A stretch of DNA of 64,000 nt, taken from Methyloglobulus sp. (GTDB lineage: Bacteria > Pseudomonadota > Gammaproteobacteria > Methylococcales > Methylomonadaceae). Shown here one piece after another: positions 17,491-27,109 of this stretch (position 1 is the stretch's first letter; the number at the start of each line of letters is the position of its first letter). Under the pieces are notes generated by a model that saw nothing but the letters and a program-made list of their open reading frames with translations, searched no databases and was not told the origin of the DNA. The DNA lies in assembly GCA_013141505.1 (NCBI GenBank), contig JABFQX010000008.1, positions 1 to 64,000 of the forward strand, read 5' to 3'. The position numbers were made by a program, and so were the translations under genes.

Positions 17491-18678
17491 ATGATAAATA
17501 AGAAGCTGGTTTTCAGTATCCTGCTAAGTGCTTTATTTGCGGGTCATACCCATGCCACGACCTATAGTTTTAAAACTATCGATTTTCCGGGCTCTACTAG
17601 CACAAAACCTGCAAGCATTAATGCGAGCGGGCAGGTAACCGGCAATTATTCGGGCGGCGCTTTTTTCTACAGCAGCGGCACGTTCACGAACATTGATATA
17701 ATAGGATATTATTATTGTGGTTCCCAAAACACATGCCCTTACCATGTGAGTACAATTCCTCTCAGCATCAACGATCTCGGACAAGTTGTCGGTAGTCGCG
17801 CATGGGAATCACATGATCCTGGCCCCGTAAGTTTTTTGTACAGCAGCACTAGTGGTACGTCTATAAAGCTAACAAATACATCATATGCTCGCGATATTAA
17901 TAATGCCGGACAGGTGGTAGGTTATGGTTCACCCCCCATCGGTTCAACGCTGTACTATGCTGGTGCTTATACATATCTTTCTTTTACCGGCGATTATAAT
18001 ACGTTTACCTTTGCCAGTGGCCTCAATAATAAAGGGCAAATTGTCGGCACCTATTATTTTTGGCAAGACCCTGCCCCTCAAATTAGGCATGGCTTTGTGA
18101 AAAATGGCGGCTCCTACTTGACTCTTGATGTTCCCAATGCTGCGAGTACCTATGGCAGCAGTATCAACTCTAGTGGGCAGGTTGCCGGTTTTAATGTTGA
18201 CGCCACAGGGATCAACCATGGTTACATATACAGTGGCGGTGCATTCAAGACCTTCGATGTTCCCGGCTCGATTTACTCTTCTTCGTCAAATCCAGGCTTT
18301 CCGTATCCTGACCCCAACCTTAAAATTAACGACAAAGGGCAGGTGAGCGGCACTTATACCGATGTTTCAGGTGGTTTCCACGGTTTTGTGTACAGCAGTG
18401 GCGTGGTCATGACTATCGATATCCCTAATGCCACGACGACTTTTGTCAATGACATCAATGCTAGCGGACAGTTGACTGGCTATTATGTCGATAACACAGG
18501 CACTCATGGCTTCATCGCTACCCCAATCCTTCCCCCATCGAGCAAGAAAGACTGCGTGAAAGGCGGTTGGAAGATGTTTGGTTTCAAGTCAAAAGAGCAA
18601 TGCCTACGGTCTATCAAGAGAAAGCATCACAGAAAGCACCACGAAACCGAAGATGAGGAGCATACTGAAAATCAATAA
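17491..18678 (+). CDS. Secreted HAF-repeat protein with Cys motif and basic tail
   Basis: A 395-residue protein with a signal peptide (about 1-22, HTHA/TT) and at least six copies of the repeat INxxGQVVGxY...GFxYxxGxxxTIDxP (for example INASGQVTGNY, INDLGQVVGS, INSSGQVAGF, INDKGQVSGTY, INASGQLTGYY). This is the HAF family of extracellular beta-repeat proteins. After the repeats come KKDCVKGGWKMFGFKSKEQC and a Lys/His/Glu-rich tail. The same KDCxxGGW...F...QC motif is known at the C-termini of other exported proteins of this kind. AGGAG lies 7 bp before ATG 17491. The function of the family is not established. Confidence 0.75.
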   Translation: MINKKLVFSILLSALFAGHTHATTYSFKTIDFPGSTSTKPASINASGQVTGNYSGGAFFYSSGTFTNIDIIGYYYCGSQNTCPYHVSTIPLSINDLGQVVGSRAWESHDPGPVSFLYSSTSGTSIKLTNTSYARDINNAGQVVGYGSPPIGSTLYYAGAYTYLSFTGDYNTFTFASGLNNKGQIVGTYYFWQDPAPQIRHGFVKNGGSYLTLDVPNAASTYGSSINSSGQVAGFNVDATGINHGYIYSGGAFKTFDVPGSIYSSSSNPGFPYPDPNLKINDKGQVSGTYTDVSGGFHGFVYSSGVVMTIDIPNATTTFVNDINASGQLTGYYVDNTGTHGFIATPILPPSSKKDCVKGGWKMFGFKSKEQCLRSIKRKHHRKHHETEDEEHTENQ

Positions 18679-18681
18679 ACA

Positions 18682-18697
18682 AAGGGGCAGCCCCCTT
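18682..18697 (+). terminator. Hairpin after the HAF-repeat gene
   Basis: AAGGGG (18682-18687) pairs with CCCCTT (18692-18697) around CAGC, directly after the stop at 18678. No T-run follows, so termination would need another factor. Confidence 0.35.
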
Positions 18698-18782
18698 GCC
18701 GTCATTGAACTGGACGCTATCCTATCCGTGCCAAATACGCCGCACTGGTAAACCCTTAAAAATCAACAGTAAAATGCCGTAA

Positions 18783-18815
18783 GGTAGCCCGCATGAAGTG
18801 CGATGTAATACGGGA
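18783..18815. repeat. REP-like palindromic element
   Basis: GGTAGCCCGCATGAAGTGCG and what follows up to ATACGGGAA have the layout of a widespread proteobacterial REP-type repeat (GTAGCCCG...CGGG with a GNAGNGC-type loop). Stem CCCG 18788-18791 pairs with CGGG 18811-18814. It lies 14 bp past the stop of the VapC-type toxin gene. Confidence 0.5.
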
Positions 18816-18828
18816 AATCGGAATATCG

Positions 18829-19245
18829 CTACTCAAACGGATTAATCAACCCAATCCCACATTGCTTAAAGTCTTTGGTATTTCGGGTCGCCAGATTGAA
18901 ATTGTTAACTCGTGTGATGGCCGCTATTTGAGCATCGGGAAAACTCATTGGGCAGCCTATCTCTTTTCTGAAGGCCATGATTTCGGCATATACTGCTGCG
19001 GCAGGGCGATCAAAATCAAGAATTCTAGAATCAAATCCCAGCGCAATAAATTGATCGAAACGGCTTTGTAAAAGTCTACGGCGTTGGCCGTCGGCTAATA
19101 TTCGTAGCCCATAACCGATTTCTGCAACGCTAATGGTCGTTATATAAACTTGGGAGCTTTGCTGCTGGTTTAGCCATACCAACACAGCCGGACTGGGCTG
19201 AGGGCGCATAACTTCAGAGATAACATTGGTATCCAATACCAGCAT
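18829..19245 (-). CDS. VapC/FitB-type PIN-domain toxin
   Basis: A 138-residue PIN-domain ribonuclease. Acidic residues expected at the metal site are present: Asp5 in VLDTNVISE, Glu42 in SVAEIGYG, Asp104 in SFPDAQIAA and Asp125 in RNTKDF. Such toxins cleave specific RNAs (often initiator tRNA or rRNA) when released from their antitoxin. Its ATG overlaps the antitoxin stop by one base (TAATG), a typical coupled toxin-antitoxin layout. The set of residues is complete, so it looks active. Closest in style to FitB. Confidence 0.88.
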   Translation of the reverse strand: MLVLDTNVISEVMRPQPSPAVLVWLNQQQSSQVYITTISVAEIGYGLRILADGQRRRLLQSRFDQFIALGFDSRILDFDRPAAAVYAEIMAFRKEIGCPMSFPDAQIAAITRVNNFNLATRNTKDFKQCGIGLINPFE

Positions 19246-19475
19246 TAGGATAAATCCAGTGGCACATGGGCAGGGTATTTAGGTAATTCCAACTCAACGC
19301 CCTGCCCTTCACCAAACAACTGCAAAGCTATCTCACCCAACTTAACATCCCGAACAACCGCTTGCTTAAGGATTTGGCGCACTTCTTCTTCCATCGACAC
19401 GCCATGTGCAGATGCCAAACCACGTAATCTTAATAATACGTCGTCATCTAATTTTCTGATGCTGAGATTTGCCAT
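19245..19475 (-). CDS. FitA/StbC-type ribbon-helix-helix antitoxin
   Basis: A 76-residue antitoxin. The N-terminal ribbon-helix-helix (MANLSIRKLDDDVLLRLRGL and AHGVSMEEEVRQIL) binds operator DNA. The acidic and hydrophobic C-terminus (about 50-76) should wrap the PIN toxin. It is the first gene of the pair, with the toxin coupled downstream. Autoregulation by the complex is usual for the family. The upstream region 19476-19560 contains short palindromic runs such as ATGATAGCAT that could include the operator, but I cannot fix one. Confidence 0.85.
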   Translation of the reverse strand: MANLSIRKLDDDVLLRLRGLASAHGVSMEEEVRQILKQAVVRDVKLGEIALQLFGEGQGVELELPKYPAHVPLDLS

Positions 19476-19691
19476 GATACGGGTCTACATAGACTGTCAT
19501 TTTTTCTAAGTGATTATATGATAGCATGTGCTAGCATTTGGTATCAAATGTATGTTTAAAAACCTATTAACTATGACCAAGTTTGGCTATTCCGAAATGT
19601 AAGTTATGTGTCTTTGTAAAATCGCATTCACGCTTTTGTGACCTCGAATCTAAAAAGAATTAAAATACCTCAAATTTTTGGAGAAATATCC

Positions 19692-20531
19692 GTGAGAATC
19701 AAGACTTGTATTATAAATGCAATAACACTTGCATTGCTGTTAAGCCCAATTCTGGCATTCGCCGAACAAGACGAAACCGAATGGAACAACACCCTGAAAA
19801 ACCAGTATTTTTCCGGCAAGACGATTGAAGAATCGAATGATATTATCGAGCTGGATGCACCCATCCGGGCTGAAGACCCTGCCTTGGTGCCTTTAAACAT
19901 CAATACCAAAATCAAGCAAACCAGCGCCAGCTATATCAAAAAAATTCTGGTGTTGGTCGATAAAAACCCCTTCCCTTTTGTCGGTGAATTTGAATTCAGC
20001 CCGCACAGTGGCAAGGCCGACCTTGCCATGCGGATTCGCGTCAATACTTACAGCCATATCCGCGCCATTGCCGAAATGAATGACGGCAAACTGTATATGT
20101 CCAAGAAATATGTGAAAGCCAGCGGCGGTTGCTCCGCGCCGGTGGGTGCAGACCTTGATGCGGCCATGCAACGCCTGGGCAAGATGAAATTCCGCTTGGA
20201 TGACGGCGTTAACACCAAAGAGCCAACCCTGGTACAGCTTTTGATTAGCCACCCAAACCTGAGCGGCATGCAAATGGATCAAGTCACGCGCTTCATTAAA
20301 AAATCGCATTTCATTGAACAAATGAAAGTGTCATTCAACGATAAACCGGTTTTAACTGCAAAAACTGATATTGCTATCAGCTCCGATCCCAATTTCCGGT
20401 TTTATTTTGTACCTGATGAAGCCGGTACGTTAAAAGCTGAAATCACCGATATGGCTTGTGAAAGCCCAACGGCAAGGGATGTCTGCAAAAAAGGCAATAC
20501 TTACACCGAGACTTTTGCGATTAATCCTTAA
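19692..20531 (+). CDS. Quinoprotein dehydrogenase-associated SoxYZ-like carrier
   Basis: A fused SoxY-SoxZ protein exported by a signal peptide. The frame extends up to 19638, but GTG 19692 has GGAG at 19680-19683 and gives a clean signal (RIKTCIINAITLALLLSPIL, ending AFA), 279 residues in all. The SoxY part ends in YVKASGGCSAPVG, the cysteine-bearing GGC segment of the carrier arm. The SoxZ part follows from about KFRLDDGVNTKEPTLVQLLI to AGTLKAEITDM. In methylotrophs this fusion is usually beside PQQ methanol dehydrogenase-like genes. Here none is adjacent, though a PQQ-type propeller lies 3.7 kb upstream. Its role as a carrier is inferred. Confidence 0.82.
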   Translation: MRIKTCIINAITLALLLSPILAFAEQDETEWNNTLKNQYFSGKTIEESNDIIELDAPIRAEDPALVPLNINTKIKQTSASYIKKILVLVDKNPFPFVGEFEFSPHSGKADLAMRIRVNTYSHIRAIAEMNDGKLYMSKKYVKASGGCSAPVGADLDAAMQRLGKMKFRLDDGVNTKEPTLVQLLISHPNLSGMQMDQVTRFIKKSHFIEQMKVSFNDKPVLTAKTDIAISSDPNFRFYFVPDEAGTLKAEITDMACESPTARDVCKKGNTYTETFAINP

Positions 20532-20573
20532 TACTTTAATACTTTGGTATTTGATACGGCGCTGGGATATTTT

Positions 20574-21059
20574 CTAGCATAATAAATATATCATCGTCGT
20601 AAATGCTTCCATTACCGTACTTCTCCTGATTTGCTGACGATCACCGGAAAACTGAAATTTTGTAACCTTTGAAAAACCTCTCTTATGTTGCCACGCGACA
20701 AAAACAGTCCCCACCGGTTTTTCTGTGCTACCACCATCCGGCCCTGCAATCCCCGTTACTGCAATCGCCCAATCTGCCTCGCTATTTGTCAAAGCACCTG
20801 CCACCATTTCTTTTGCGACTTCTGGACTGACTGCGCCATACTGTGCCAATGTTTGCGGATTTATACCTAACATCTGTACTTTTGCATTGTTGCTGTAAGT
20901 GACAAAGCCTCGGTCGAACCAAGCGGAACTGCCCGGTACTTCGGTAATGGTTTGGGCAATCCAGCCGCCTGTACATGATTCTGCCGTGGCGATTTTATGG
21001 CCTTTGCCCTTTAGGTCTTTGCCTAATTGTTCTGCCAGTTCAAATAACGCATTATCCAT
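20574..21059 (-). CDS. pncC: Nicotinamide-nucleotide amidohydrolase PncC
   Basis: CinA C-terminal domain protein that deamidates NMN to nicotinate mononucleotide in NAD salvage. Motifs [29 protein letters not shown] and [11 protein letters not shown] cover the active site, including the serine of ESCTGG. The frame is open to 21179, but ATG 21059 with AAGGAG 8 bp upstream fits the family start and gives 161 residues. Divergent from mutS with 37 bp between starts, so the two share a short control region. Confidence 0.92.
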   Translation of the reverse strand: MDNALFELAEQLGKDLKGKGHKIATAESCTGGWIAQTITEVPGSSAWFDRGFVTYSNNAKVQMLGINPQTLAQYGAVSPEVAKEMVAGALTNSEADWAIAVTGIAGPDGGSTEKPVGTVFVAWQHKRGFSKVTKFQFSGDRQQIRRSTVMEAFTTMIYLLC

Positions 21060-21096
21060 GCTGTGGACTCCTTGGAGTTCAGATAAAATAGAGGGC

Positions 21097-23664
21097 ATGA
21101 GTATAGAACAAAAAGCCGCCAGTCCGCACACGCCCATGATGCAACAATATTTACGCATCAAGGCGGAACATCCCGACACCCTCCTGTTTTACCGCATGGG
21201 TGATTTTTATGAGTTGTTTTACGATGATGCCAAAAAAGCCTCGCAGATACTCGACATTACCCTGACCAGTCGTGGTCAATCGGCGGGCATTCCGATTGCT
21301 ATGGCAGGTATCCCCTATCATGCTGCTGAAGGCTATCTCGCCAGATTGTTAAAGCAGGGCGAGTCGGTGGCAATATGCGAACAAATCGGTGATCCGGCAA
21401 CCAGTAAAGGGCCAGTTGATCGTAAGGTGGTACGTATCGTCACGCCGGGTACGGTCACTGATGAAGCCTTACTGGAAGACCGTAAGGATAATCTGTTGGT
21501 AGCCGTTTGTGCGTATGAAAATAAATACGGGATAGCCAGTCTGGATGTGACCAGCGGGCGTTTTGTGTTGCAACAAGTCGATAGCGAAGATCAATTACTC
21601 AGTGAAATCGGACGACTTAATCCGGCAGAATTGTTGTTCAGCGAAGGCTGGATACTTCCTGTAAGCCTGAAGCAACGTGGCGGCTTATGTAGACGACCGC
21701 CTTGGCATTTTGAACCGAAAAGCGCACGTTTGTTGGTGCTAAAGCAATTCAAAGCGTTGGATCTGAAAGGTTATGGTTGTGACGATTTACTTACCGCCAT
21801 TGCTGCCGCTGGCGCATTGTTGCAGTACGTTAAAGATACCCAACAAAGCGCCCTCCCCCATATTCAAGGTATCAGTACGGAAAGTAGCAGCGACAGCATT
21901 GTCCTCGATGCTGCCAGCCGCCGCAACCTCGAGCTGGACTATCACCCGACGGGACAAATGGAATTTACCTTGCTGGGTGTACTCGATAAGACCGCAACCG
22001 CAATGGGGAGCCGCTGTCTGCGGCGTTGGCTCAACAGGCCACTGCGTGACCATCAGACTCTCAAACACCGATATGCCTGTATCGCCAGCTTACTTGACAA
22101 TAAATTATACCAAGATGTGCAAACCGTGTTGCGGCAAGTGGGCGATATAGAACGGATCAGCTCGCGAATTGCCCTTAAATCCGCCCGTCCACGGGATTTG
22201 CTGGTGTTGCGTAATACCTTAGCCGTATTGCCGGACTTGCAGCGTTTGCTCACTAATAGCGACAACCCACGCCTCGCAGTTTTGCTGGAACACATAGGCC
22301 AACACCCTGCGCTTTTGTCCTTGTTGCAATCGGCTATTGTCGAAAATCCGCCCGTATTGATCCGAGATGGCGGCGTAATTGCGGCTGGATACAACCAGGA
22401 ATTGGATGAACTTAGGAATTTGAGCCAAAATGCCGACCAATACCTGCTGGATATAGAAAGCAGGGAAAGGACTGCTACTGGCATTAACACGCTCAAGGTC
22501 AACTACAACCGTGTGCATGGCTACTATATTGAGATCTCCCATTTGCATGCCAGTAAAATCCCGCCCCATTACACCCGCAAGCAAACTTTAAAAGGTGCGG
22601 AACGCTATATCACCGAGGAACTGAAGGCATTTGAAGACAAAGTCCTTAGCGCACGGGAAAAATCGCTGGCCTTCGAGAAAGCCTTATATGACGAGCTATT
22701 GACCCGCATTGCATTAGACTTACTGGCTTTGCAACAATGTGCCGCCGCCCTAGCCGAACTGGACGTTCTGACCAACTTTGCCGAGCGTTCTTATACCCTG
22801 AACTTGTCGCAACCGACCCTGACTGACCGGACTGGCATCCATATCGAAGGCGGGCGGCATTTGGTGGTCGAGCAGGTTTCGGACACGCCTTTTGTCGCCA
22901 ATGATTTGGCCTTGTCCAACAAACGCCGGATGTTGGTGATTACCGGCCCCAATATGGGCGGCAAATCCACTTACATGCGGCAGACTGCATTGATCGTCCT
23001 GGTCGCCCATATCGGCTGCTACGTGCCGGCCAAAAATTTGACTTGCGGCTCGATAGACAAGATTTTTACCCGTATTGGTGCATCGGACGATTTGGCGAGT
23101 GGGCGTTCAACCTTCATGGTGGAAATGTCGGAAACCGCCAACATCTTGCACAATGCGACATCCAATAGCTTGATATTAATGGATGAAATTGGTCGTGGCA
23201 CTAGCACCTTCGATGGCTTATCCCTGGCTTGGGCATGTGCAGATTATCTCGCCAAAGAAACCAAGGCTTTCACCTTATTTGCCACCCATTATTTTGAATT
23301 GACAACTTTGGCAGAGGAACAAAAGACCATCTCGAATGTACATCTGGATGCCATGGAGCATAAAGATAAGATTATTTTTTTGCATGCCGTAAAAGACGGC
23401 CCCGCCAACCAAAGTTACGGCCTACAGGTGGCTTCCCTTGCTGGTGTACCTCGATCCGTCATAGAAAAAGCGAAGATCAAGCTCCGCCATTTGGAGGATA
23501 AAGCCTATTTTGAACAACAAGTAGAATCGGGGACTAACCAACTGGATTTGTTCGCCAGCAAAGAAGCGCATCCTGTTGCGACACTATTGGAAGATATAAA
23601 CCCTGATGAACTAAGCCCTAAACAGGCATTGGAGTTGGTTTATCGGCTGAAAGGATTGACCTGA
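21097..23664 (+). CDS. mutS: DNA mismatch repair protein MutS
   Basis: Recognises mismatches and signals through MutL. From ATG 21097 the N-terminus [20 protein letters not shown] is the normal mismatch-binding start, including the Phe-X-Glu wedge in FYRMGDFYE. The Walker [14 protein letters not shown] is near residue 616, Walker [17 protein letters not shown] follows, and the tail ([31 protein letters not shown]) includes the family's terminal helix. At 855 residues it has full length. The frame stays open another 66 codons upstream, but those codons are the pncC antisense. GAGGG lies close before the ATG. Confidence 0.96.
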   Translation: MSIEQKAASPHTPMMQQYLRIKAEHPDTLLFYRMGDFYELFYDDAKKASQILDITLTSRGQSAGIPIAMAGIPYHAAEGYLARLLKQGESVAICEQIGDPATSKGPVDRKVVRIVTPGTVTDEALLEDRKDNLLVAVCAYENKYGIASLDVTSGRFVLQQVDSEDQLLSEIGRLNPAELLFSEGWILPVSLKQRGGLCRRPPWHFEPKSARLLVLKQFKALDLKGYGCDDLLTAIAAAGALLQYVKDTQQSALPHIQGISTESSSDSIVLDAASRRNLELDYHPTGQMEFTLLGVLDKTATAMGSRCLRRWLNRPLRDHQTLKHRYACIASLLDNKLYQDVQTVLRQVGDIERISSRIALKSARPRDLLVLRNTLAVLPDLQRLLTNSDNPRLAVLLEHIGQHPALLSLLQSAIVENPPVLIRDGGVIAAGYNQELDELRNLSQNADQYLLDIESRERTATGINTLKVNYNRVHGYYIEISHLHASKIPPHYTRKQTLKGAERYITEELKAFEDKVLSAREKSLAFEKALYDELLTRIALDLLALQQCAAALAELDVLTNFAERSYTLNLSQPTLTDRTGIHIEGGRHLVVEQVSDTPFVANDLALSNKRRMLVITGPNMGGKSTYMRQTALIVLVAHIGCYVPAKNLTCGSIDKIFTRIGASDDLASGRSTFMVEMSETANILHNATSNSLILMDEIGRGTSTFDGLSLAWACADYLAKETKAFTLFATHYFELTTLAEEQKTISNVHLDAMEHKDKIIFLHAVKDGPANQSYGLQVASLAGVPRSVIEKAKIKLRHLEDKAYFEQQVESGTNQLDLFASKEAHPVATLLEDINPDELSPKQALELVYRLKGLT

Positions 23665-23681
23665 AAAACCAAGTTTAGCTT

Positions 23682-23715
23682 GTAGCTTATGGTATATCAA
23701 AGCACCATAAGCTAC
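23682..23715. terminator. 12-bp hairpin between convergent mutS and dsbC
   Basis: GTAGCTTATGGT (23682-23693) pairs perfectly with ACCATAAGCTAC (23704-23715) around a 10-nt loop, in the 71 bp between the two stops. No T-run follows on either strand. The position suggests a bidirectional terminator. Confidence 0.55.
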
Positions 23716-23735
23716 CAGGAACTATACCAAAATCC

Positions 23736-24458
23736 TTATTTTGCGGTTTTCTCACCTTGCAACGCTTCAAGCAATTGTTTTGCGGGTAAATAGCCAGGGT
23801 AAATATTGCCGTTTTCGGTGACTATCATCGGCGTACCTTTGACTTCAAACTCCGAAGCCAACTGCATGTGTTCATCAATTGGATTGTCGCAGGTCTTTTT
23901 TTCCAGTTTTTGGTCTTTTTTCGCAGCAGTCAAAGCAGCATTGCGGTCTTTAGCGCACCAAACCGATACGGCTTTATCATAAGATTCCGAACCCTTCCCT
24001 GCCCTTGGGAAAAACAAATACTGAATAGTAATGCCTTCCGCCAGATATTGGTCGATTTCTGAATGCAATTTCCGGCAATACCCACAATCAATGTCAGTGA
24101 AAATATAGACCTTGTATTTGCCAATTTTGGGCTTGAACACGATCATATTGTCCGTGCCCATTTTTTCCAGGGCATTTTTACGGGTCGTGCCCAATTTTAA
24201 TTCGGTCAAATCAACACGGTTTGCGACATCAATCAAACGGCCTTGCAACAAGTACTTGCCATCATCAGATACATAATAGATGCTGGAACCCAAAACGACT
24301 TCTTGCACACCTTTAATTTCTGAAGGCTTTATGGATTGTATTTTGGTGGTGGGCATGGATTTTTCTAACGCTTTTTTAATTGCCGCTTCATCCGCGTTGG
24401 CAAACGGCATCATCAGGGCAAACAGCAACAGTGTCGTTATCTGGGTTAATTTTTTCAT
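23736..24458 (-). CDS. dsbC: Thiol:disulfide interchange protein DsbC
   Basis: Periplasmic disulfide isomerase. A signal peptide (about 1-22, PFANA/DE) precedes the N-terminal dimerisation domain (about 23-85). The thioredoxin-like domain carries the active site Cys125-Gly-Tyr-Cys128 in TDIDCGYCRKLH. A second Cys pair (VWCAKD and KKTCDNP, about 168 and 190) matches the structural disulfide of E. coli DsbC. The cis-Pro loop is seen in VKGTPMIV. The length of 240 is typical. It stands where bamA usually follows rseP, separated from rseP by about 90 bp on the same strand. Confidence 0.92.
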   Translation of the reverse strand: MKKLTQITTLLLFALMMPFANADEAAIKKALEKSMPTTKIQSIKPSEIKGVQEVVLGSSIYYVSDDGKYLLQGRLIDVANRVDLTELKLGTTRKNALEKMGTDNMIVFKPKIGKYKVYIFTDIDCGYCRKLHSEIDQYLAEGITIQYLFFPRAGKGSESYDKAVSVWCAKDRNAALTAAKKDQKLEKKTCDNPIDEHMQLASEFEVKGTPMIVTENGNIYPGYLPAKQLLEALQGEKTAK

Positions 24459-24548
24459 TGGGTTCTCTGTTTTTTTAAAGTTAAGTTATTCCGAGTAGGA
24501 GTTTTTAAGCTGAACTTCGTTCACATCTGGATTGTAAAATTTACGGCT

Positions 24549-25925
24549 CTATTTGAAAAACAGCGACCAATCTATGCGCTCAATATCAACTACAAAAGCC
24601 GTCGCCATCAGCAATAATAACAAGGCTATACCAACCTGTTGGAAAAAAATCTGCACTTTTTCAGATACTGGCTCACCCTTGATGGCTTCGATACCAAAAA
24701 ATAGGAGGTGTCCACCATCCAGTACAGGGACGGGCAATAAATTCAGCACCCCCAAACTCACGCTCACAAGTGCCATGAATTTGAGAAAATAGACCAGTCC
24801 CATGGTCGCTGACTGTCCGGCAATCTGGGCAATGCTGATAGGGCCACTCAAGTTTTTTACCGATGCTTTGCCTATCAGCATCTTGCCCATCATCCTTAAA
24901 GTAACAACAGAATAGTCATAGGTTGTTTTAAACGCGACCGGAATTGCGTCCAGCGGTGGCAAGGAATATTCTGCTTCCATAGACTTCAACAAGTTTTCCG
25001 GTACCTGAACGGAAGCGCCGATTTTACCCTCATTGACCTGACCCGATTTTACGCTTTTGGGTGTAATGCCCAAGGTCAGCTGCGTTCCTTGCCGGTCTAT
25101 GACCAAGCTGATCGGCTTGTCTGGCCGATTTTTGACGTAATCAACCCATTGCAGCCAATCTAATATCGGCGTGCCATCGGCACTCAGGATTAAATCATCT
25201 TTTTTTAGCCCCGCAGCCAAGGCGGCGCTATCCGGCAAAACCTCATTGATGATGGGCTTTAACTTAGGTGACCAGGGATGAAAGCCTAACAGCTCATATA
25301 GTTTTTCGGAATCTTGTACATCATTTTCTGTAAAGGCAAGTACCCTGTCGGTTTGATCATCAGCAAGATTCTTGACTTTAACTATTATCTGCGCCTGTCC
25401 ATCCATAGCTGACGTAATAACGATATTCATTGCCTCCGTCCAGGTTTTGGTGGTTTTACCATTGACAGAGAGAATTTCTTCACCCTCGACAAAACCTGAT
25501 TTGGCGGCAAATGTACCTGGTTTTATTTCACCTAACACCGGTTTTATACCGGTTTCACCCAATACCAATACCAACCAAAACAGTGCAACTGCAAGTATCA
25601 GGTTAAATAATGGCCCTGCGGCGACAATAGCAGTCCTAACCCAAAGTGATTGCCGGTTGAAAGCCTTAGGCAAGTCTTCTTCCTTAACTTTGCCTTCCCG
25701 TTCATCGACCATTTTGACATAGCCGCCCAAGGGAATTGCCGACAAGACATATTCGGTTGAGTCGGGATTTTTTTGGTGCGACCACAGCACTTTACCAAAG
25801 CCAATGGAAAACCTGAGTACTTTGACGCCGGTTTTACGGGCAACCCAAAAATGGCCGAATTCATGGAATGAAACCAAAATCCCAATAGCAATGATGAAAT
25901 AAAATAGCGTATGCAACATACCCAT
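24549..25925 (-). CDS. rseP: Site-2 protease RseP
   Basis: Inner-membrane zinc protease that cuts anti-sigma factor RseA and cleared signal peptides. HEFGH lies in the first helix (about residues 21-25) and the third zinc ligand in PVLDGGHLLFF near the C-terminus. Two PDZ-like domains lie between (GEIKPGTFAAKSGFVEGEEI, and VLPDSAALAAGLKKDDLI). The ATG at 25925 overlaps the dxr stop (TGATG). A second ATG at 25919 (MLHTLFYF) fits the family N-terminus slightly better. Last gene of the rpsB-to-rseP block. Confidence 0.95.
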   Translation of the reverse strand: MGMLHTLFYFIIAIGILVSFHEFGHFWVARKTGVKVLRFSIGFGKVLWSHQKNPDSTEYVLSAIPLGGYVKMVDEREGKVKEEDLPKAFNRQSLWVRTAIVAAGPLFNLILAVALFWLVLVLGETGIKPVLGEIKPGTFAAKSGFVEGEEILSVNGKTTKTWTEAMNIVITSAMDGQAQIIVKVKNLADDQTDRVLAFTENDVQDSEKLYELLGFHPWSPKLKPIINEVLPDSAALAAGLKKDDLILSADGTPILDWLQWVDYVKNRPDKPISLVIDRQGTQLTLGITPKSVKSGQVNEGKIGASVQVPENLLKSMEAEYSLPPLDAIPVAFKTTYDYSVVTLRMMGKMLIGKASVKNLSGPISIAQIAGQSATMGLVYFLKFMALVSVSLGVLNLLPVPVLDGGHLLFFGIEAIKGEPVSEKVQIFFQQVGIALLLLLMATAFVVDIERIDWSLFFK

Positions 25926-27109
25926 CAACTATTTATTTCAGCAATAATTTGTTTGGCAACGACCCGCGCATGTTGGTCGTGTTCCAGGATCACGGCCAAG
26001 GTATCGGCGGCTGCCCGGACTATAGTGTCCATACAACGTTCGATAATCACGGGAATATCGGTAAACTTTATCTGACGATCTAAAAAGGCTTCTACGGCAA
26101 TCTCATTAGCGGCATTCAATACGGCTGGCATAGTGCCGCCGATACTAATTGCTTGATAGGCCAGACGTAAACACGGAAAGCGTTCCAGATTAGGTTCTTC
26201 AAAATCCATACGGCGAACATCAAATATATTGAGCGGTTTAGCACCAGAATCAAAACGTTCCGGCCATGCCATTGCATGGGCAATCGGTATACGCATATCA
26301 GGATTACCCATCTGCGCCAGCACCGTGCCATCGACATAATCGACCATGGAATGAATGACGCTTTGTGGATGTATCACCACCTGAATTTGCTCTGGTAACA
26401 GTTTGAACAACAGGCAGGCTTCGATCATTTCCAAGCCTTTGTTCATCATGGTAGCTGAATCCACTGATATTTTTTTGCCCATGTCCCAGTTGGGGTGCGC
26501 GACAGCTTGTTCCGGGGTGACATCAGCCATTTGCTCAATTGGCATTTCCCGGAATGGCCCCCCTGAAGCCGTCAATAATATCCGCCGTACCTGCTTGCCG
26601 TCAGTACCTGTCTTATAGTCAGCGGGCATACACTGGAAGATGGCGTTATGTTCGCTGTCAATCGGTAGTAAATGTGCGCCTGCCGTTGCTACCGCATCCA
26701 TAAAAATATCACCCGACATCACCAAGGCTTCTTTATTGGCAAGCAACACGGTTTTTCCTGCCTTCGCCGCCGCAAGGCTGGGCAACAAGCCCGCTGCGCC
26801 GACAATCGCAGCCATAACCGAATCAACTTCTGGAAGGGTTGCGACCTCTTCCAATGCTTTGGAGCCTGTCAGTACCTTTATGTCAGCTACAACAGAGTTG
26901 CTGACTTTTTGCTGAAATTCCTTGGATTTTTCTTCATTTACAACCACAGCATACTGGGGGTGGTGGGCTAGACATTGCTCGAATAAAGCATCAATATTGG
27001 AGTTTGCCGTTAAGGCGACGATTTTATATAAATGCGGATGCCGTGCTGCCACATCTAAAGTGCTGACACCGATAGAACCGGTTGCGCCGAGTATGCAAAG
27101 GCCTTTCAT
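25925..27109 (-). CDS. dxr: 1-deoxy-D-xylulose 5-phosphate reductoisomerase
   Basis: Second step of the MEP isoprenoid pathway, converting DXP to MEP with NADPH. The N-terminal [14 protein letters not shown] binds NADPH, and [12 protein letters not shown] and [17 protein letters not shown] form the metal and substrate site. [20 protein letters not shown] is the C-terminal family motif. 394 residues. Its start overlaps the cdsA stop by 4 bp (ATGA) and its stop overlaps the rseP start. It supplies isoprenoid units to the neighbouring UppS. Confidence 0.97.
   Translation of the reverse strand: MKGLCILGATGSIGVSTLDVAARHPHLYKIVALTANSNIDALFEQCLAHHPQYAVVVNEEKSKEFQQKVSNSVVADIKVLTGSKALEEVATLPEVDSVMAAIVGAAGLLPSLAAAKAGKTVLLANKEALVMSGDIFMDAVATAGAHLLPIDSEHNAIFQCMPADYKTGTDGKQVRRILLTASGGPFREMPIEQMADVTPEQAVAHPNWDMGKKISVDSATMMNKGLEMIEACLLFKLLPEQIQVVIHPQSVIHSMVDYVDGTVLAQMGNPDMRIPIAHAMAWPERFDSGAKPLNIFDVRRMDFEEPNLERFPCLRLAYQAISIGGTMPAVLNAANEIAVEAFLDRQIKFTDIPVIIERCMDTIVRAAADTLAVILEHDQHARVVAKQIIAEINS

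Noticed and set aside
18793-19071. 92-codon plus-strand frame over the PIN toxin
   Set aside because: It is the complement of the toxin gene, which has a full set of PIN residues and a coupled antitoxin.
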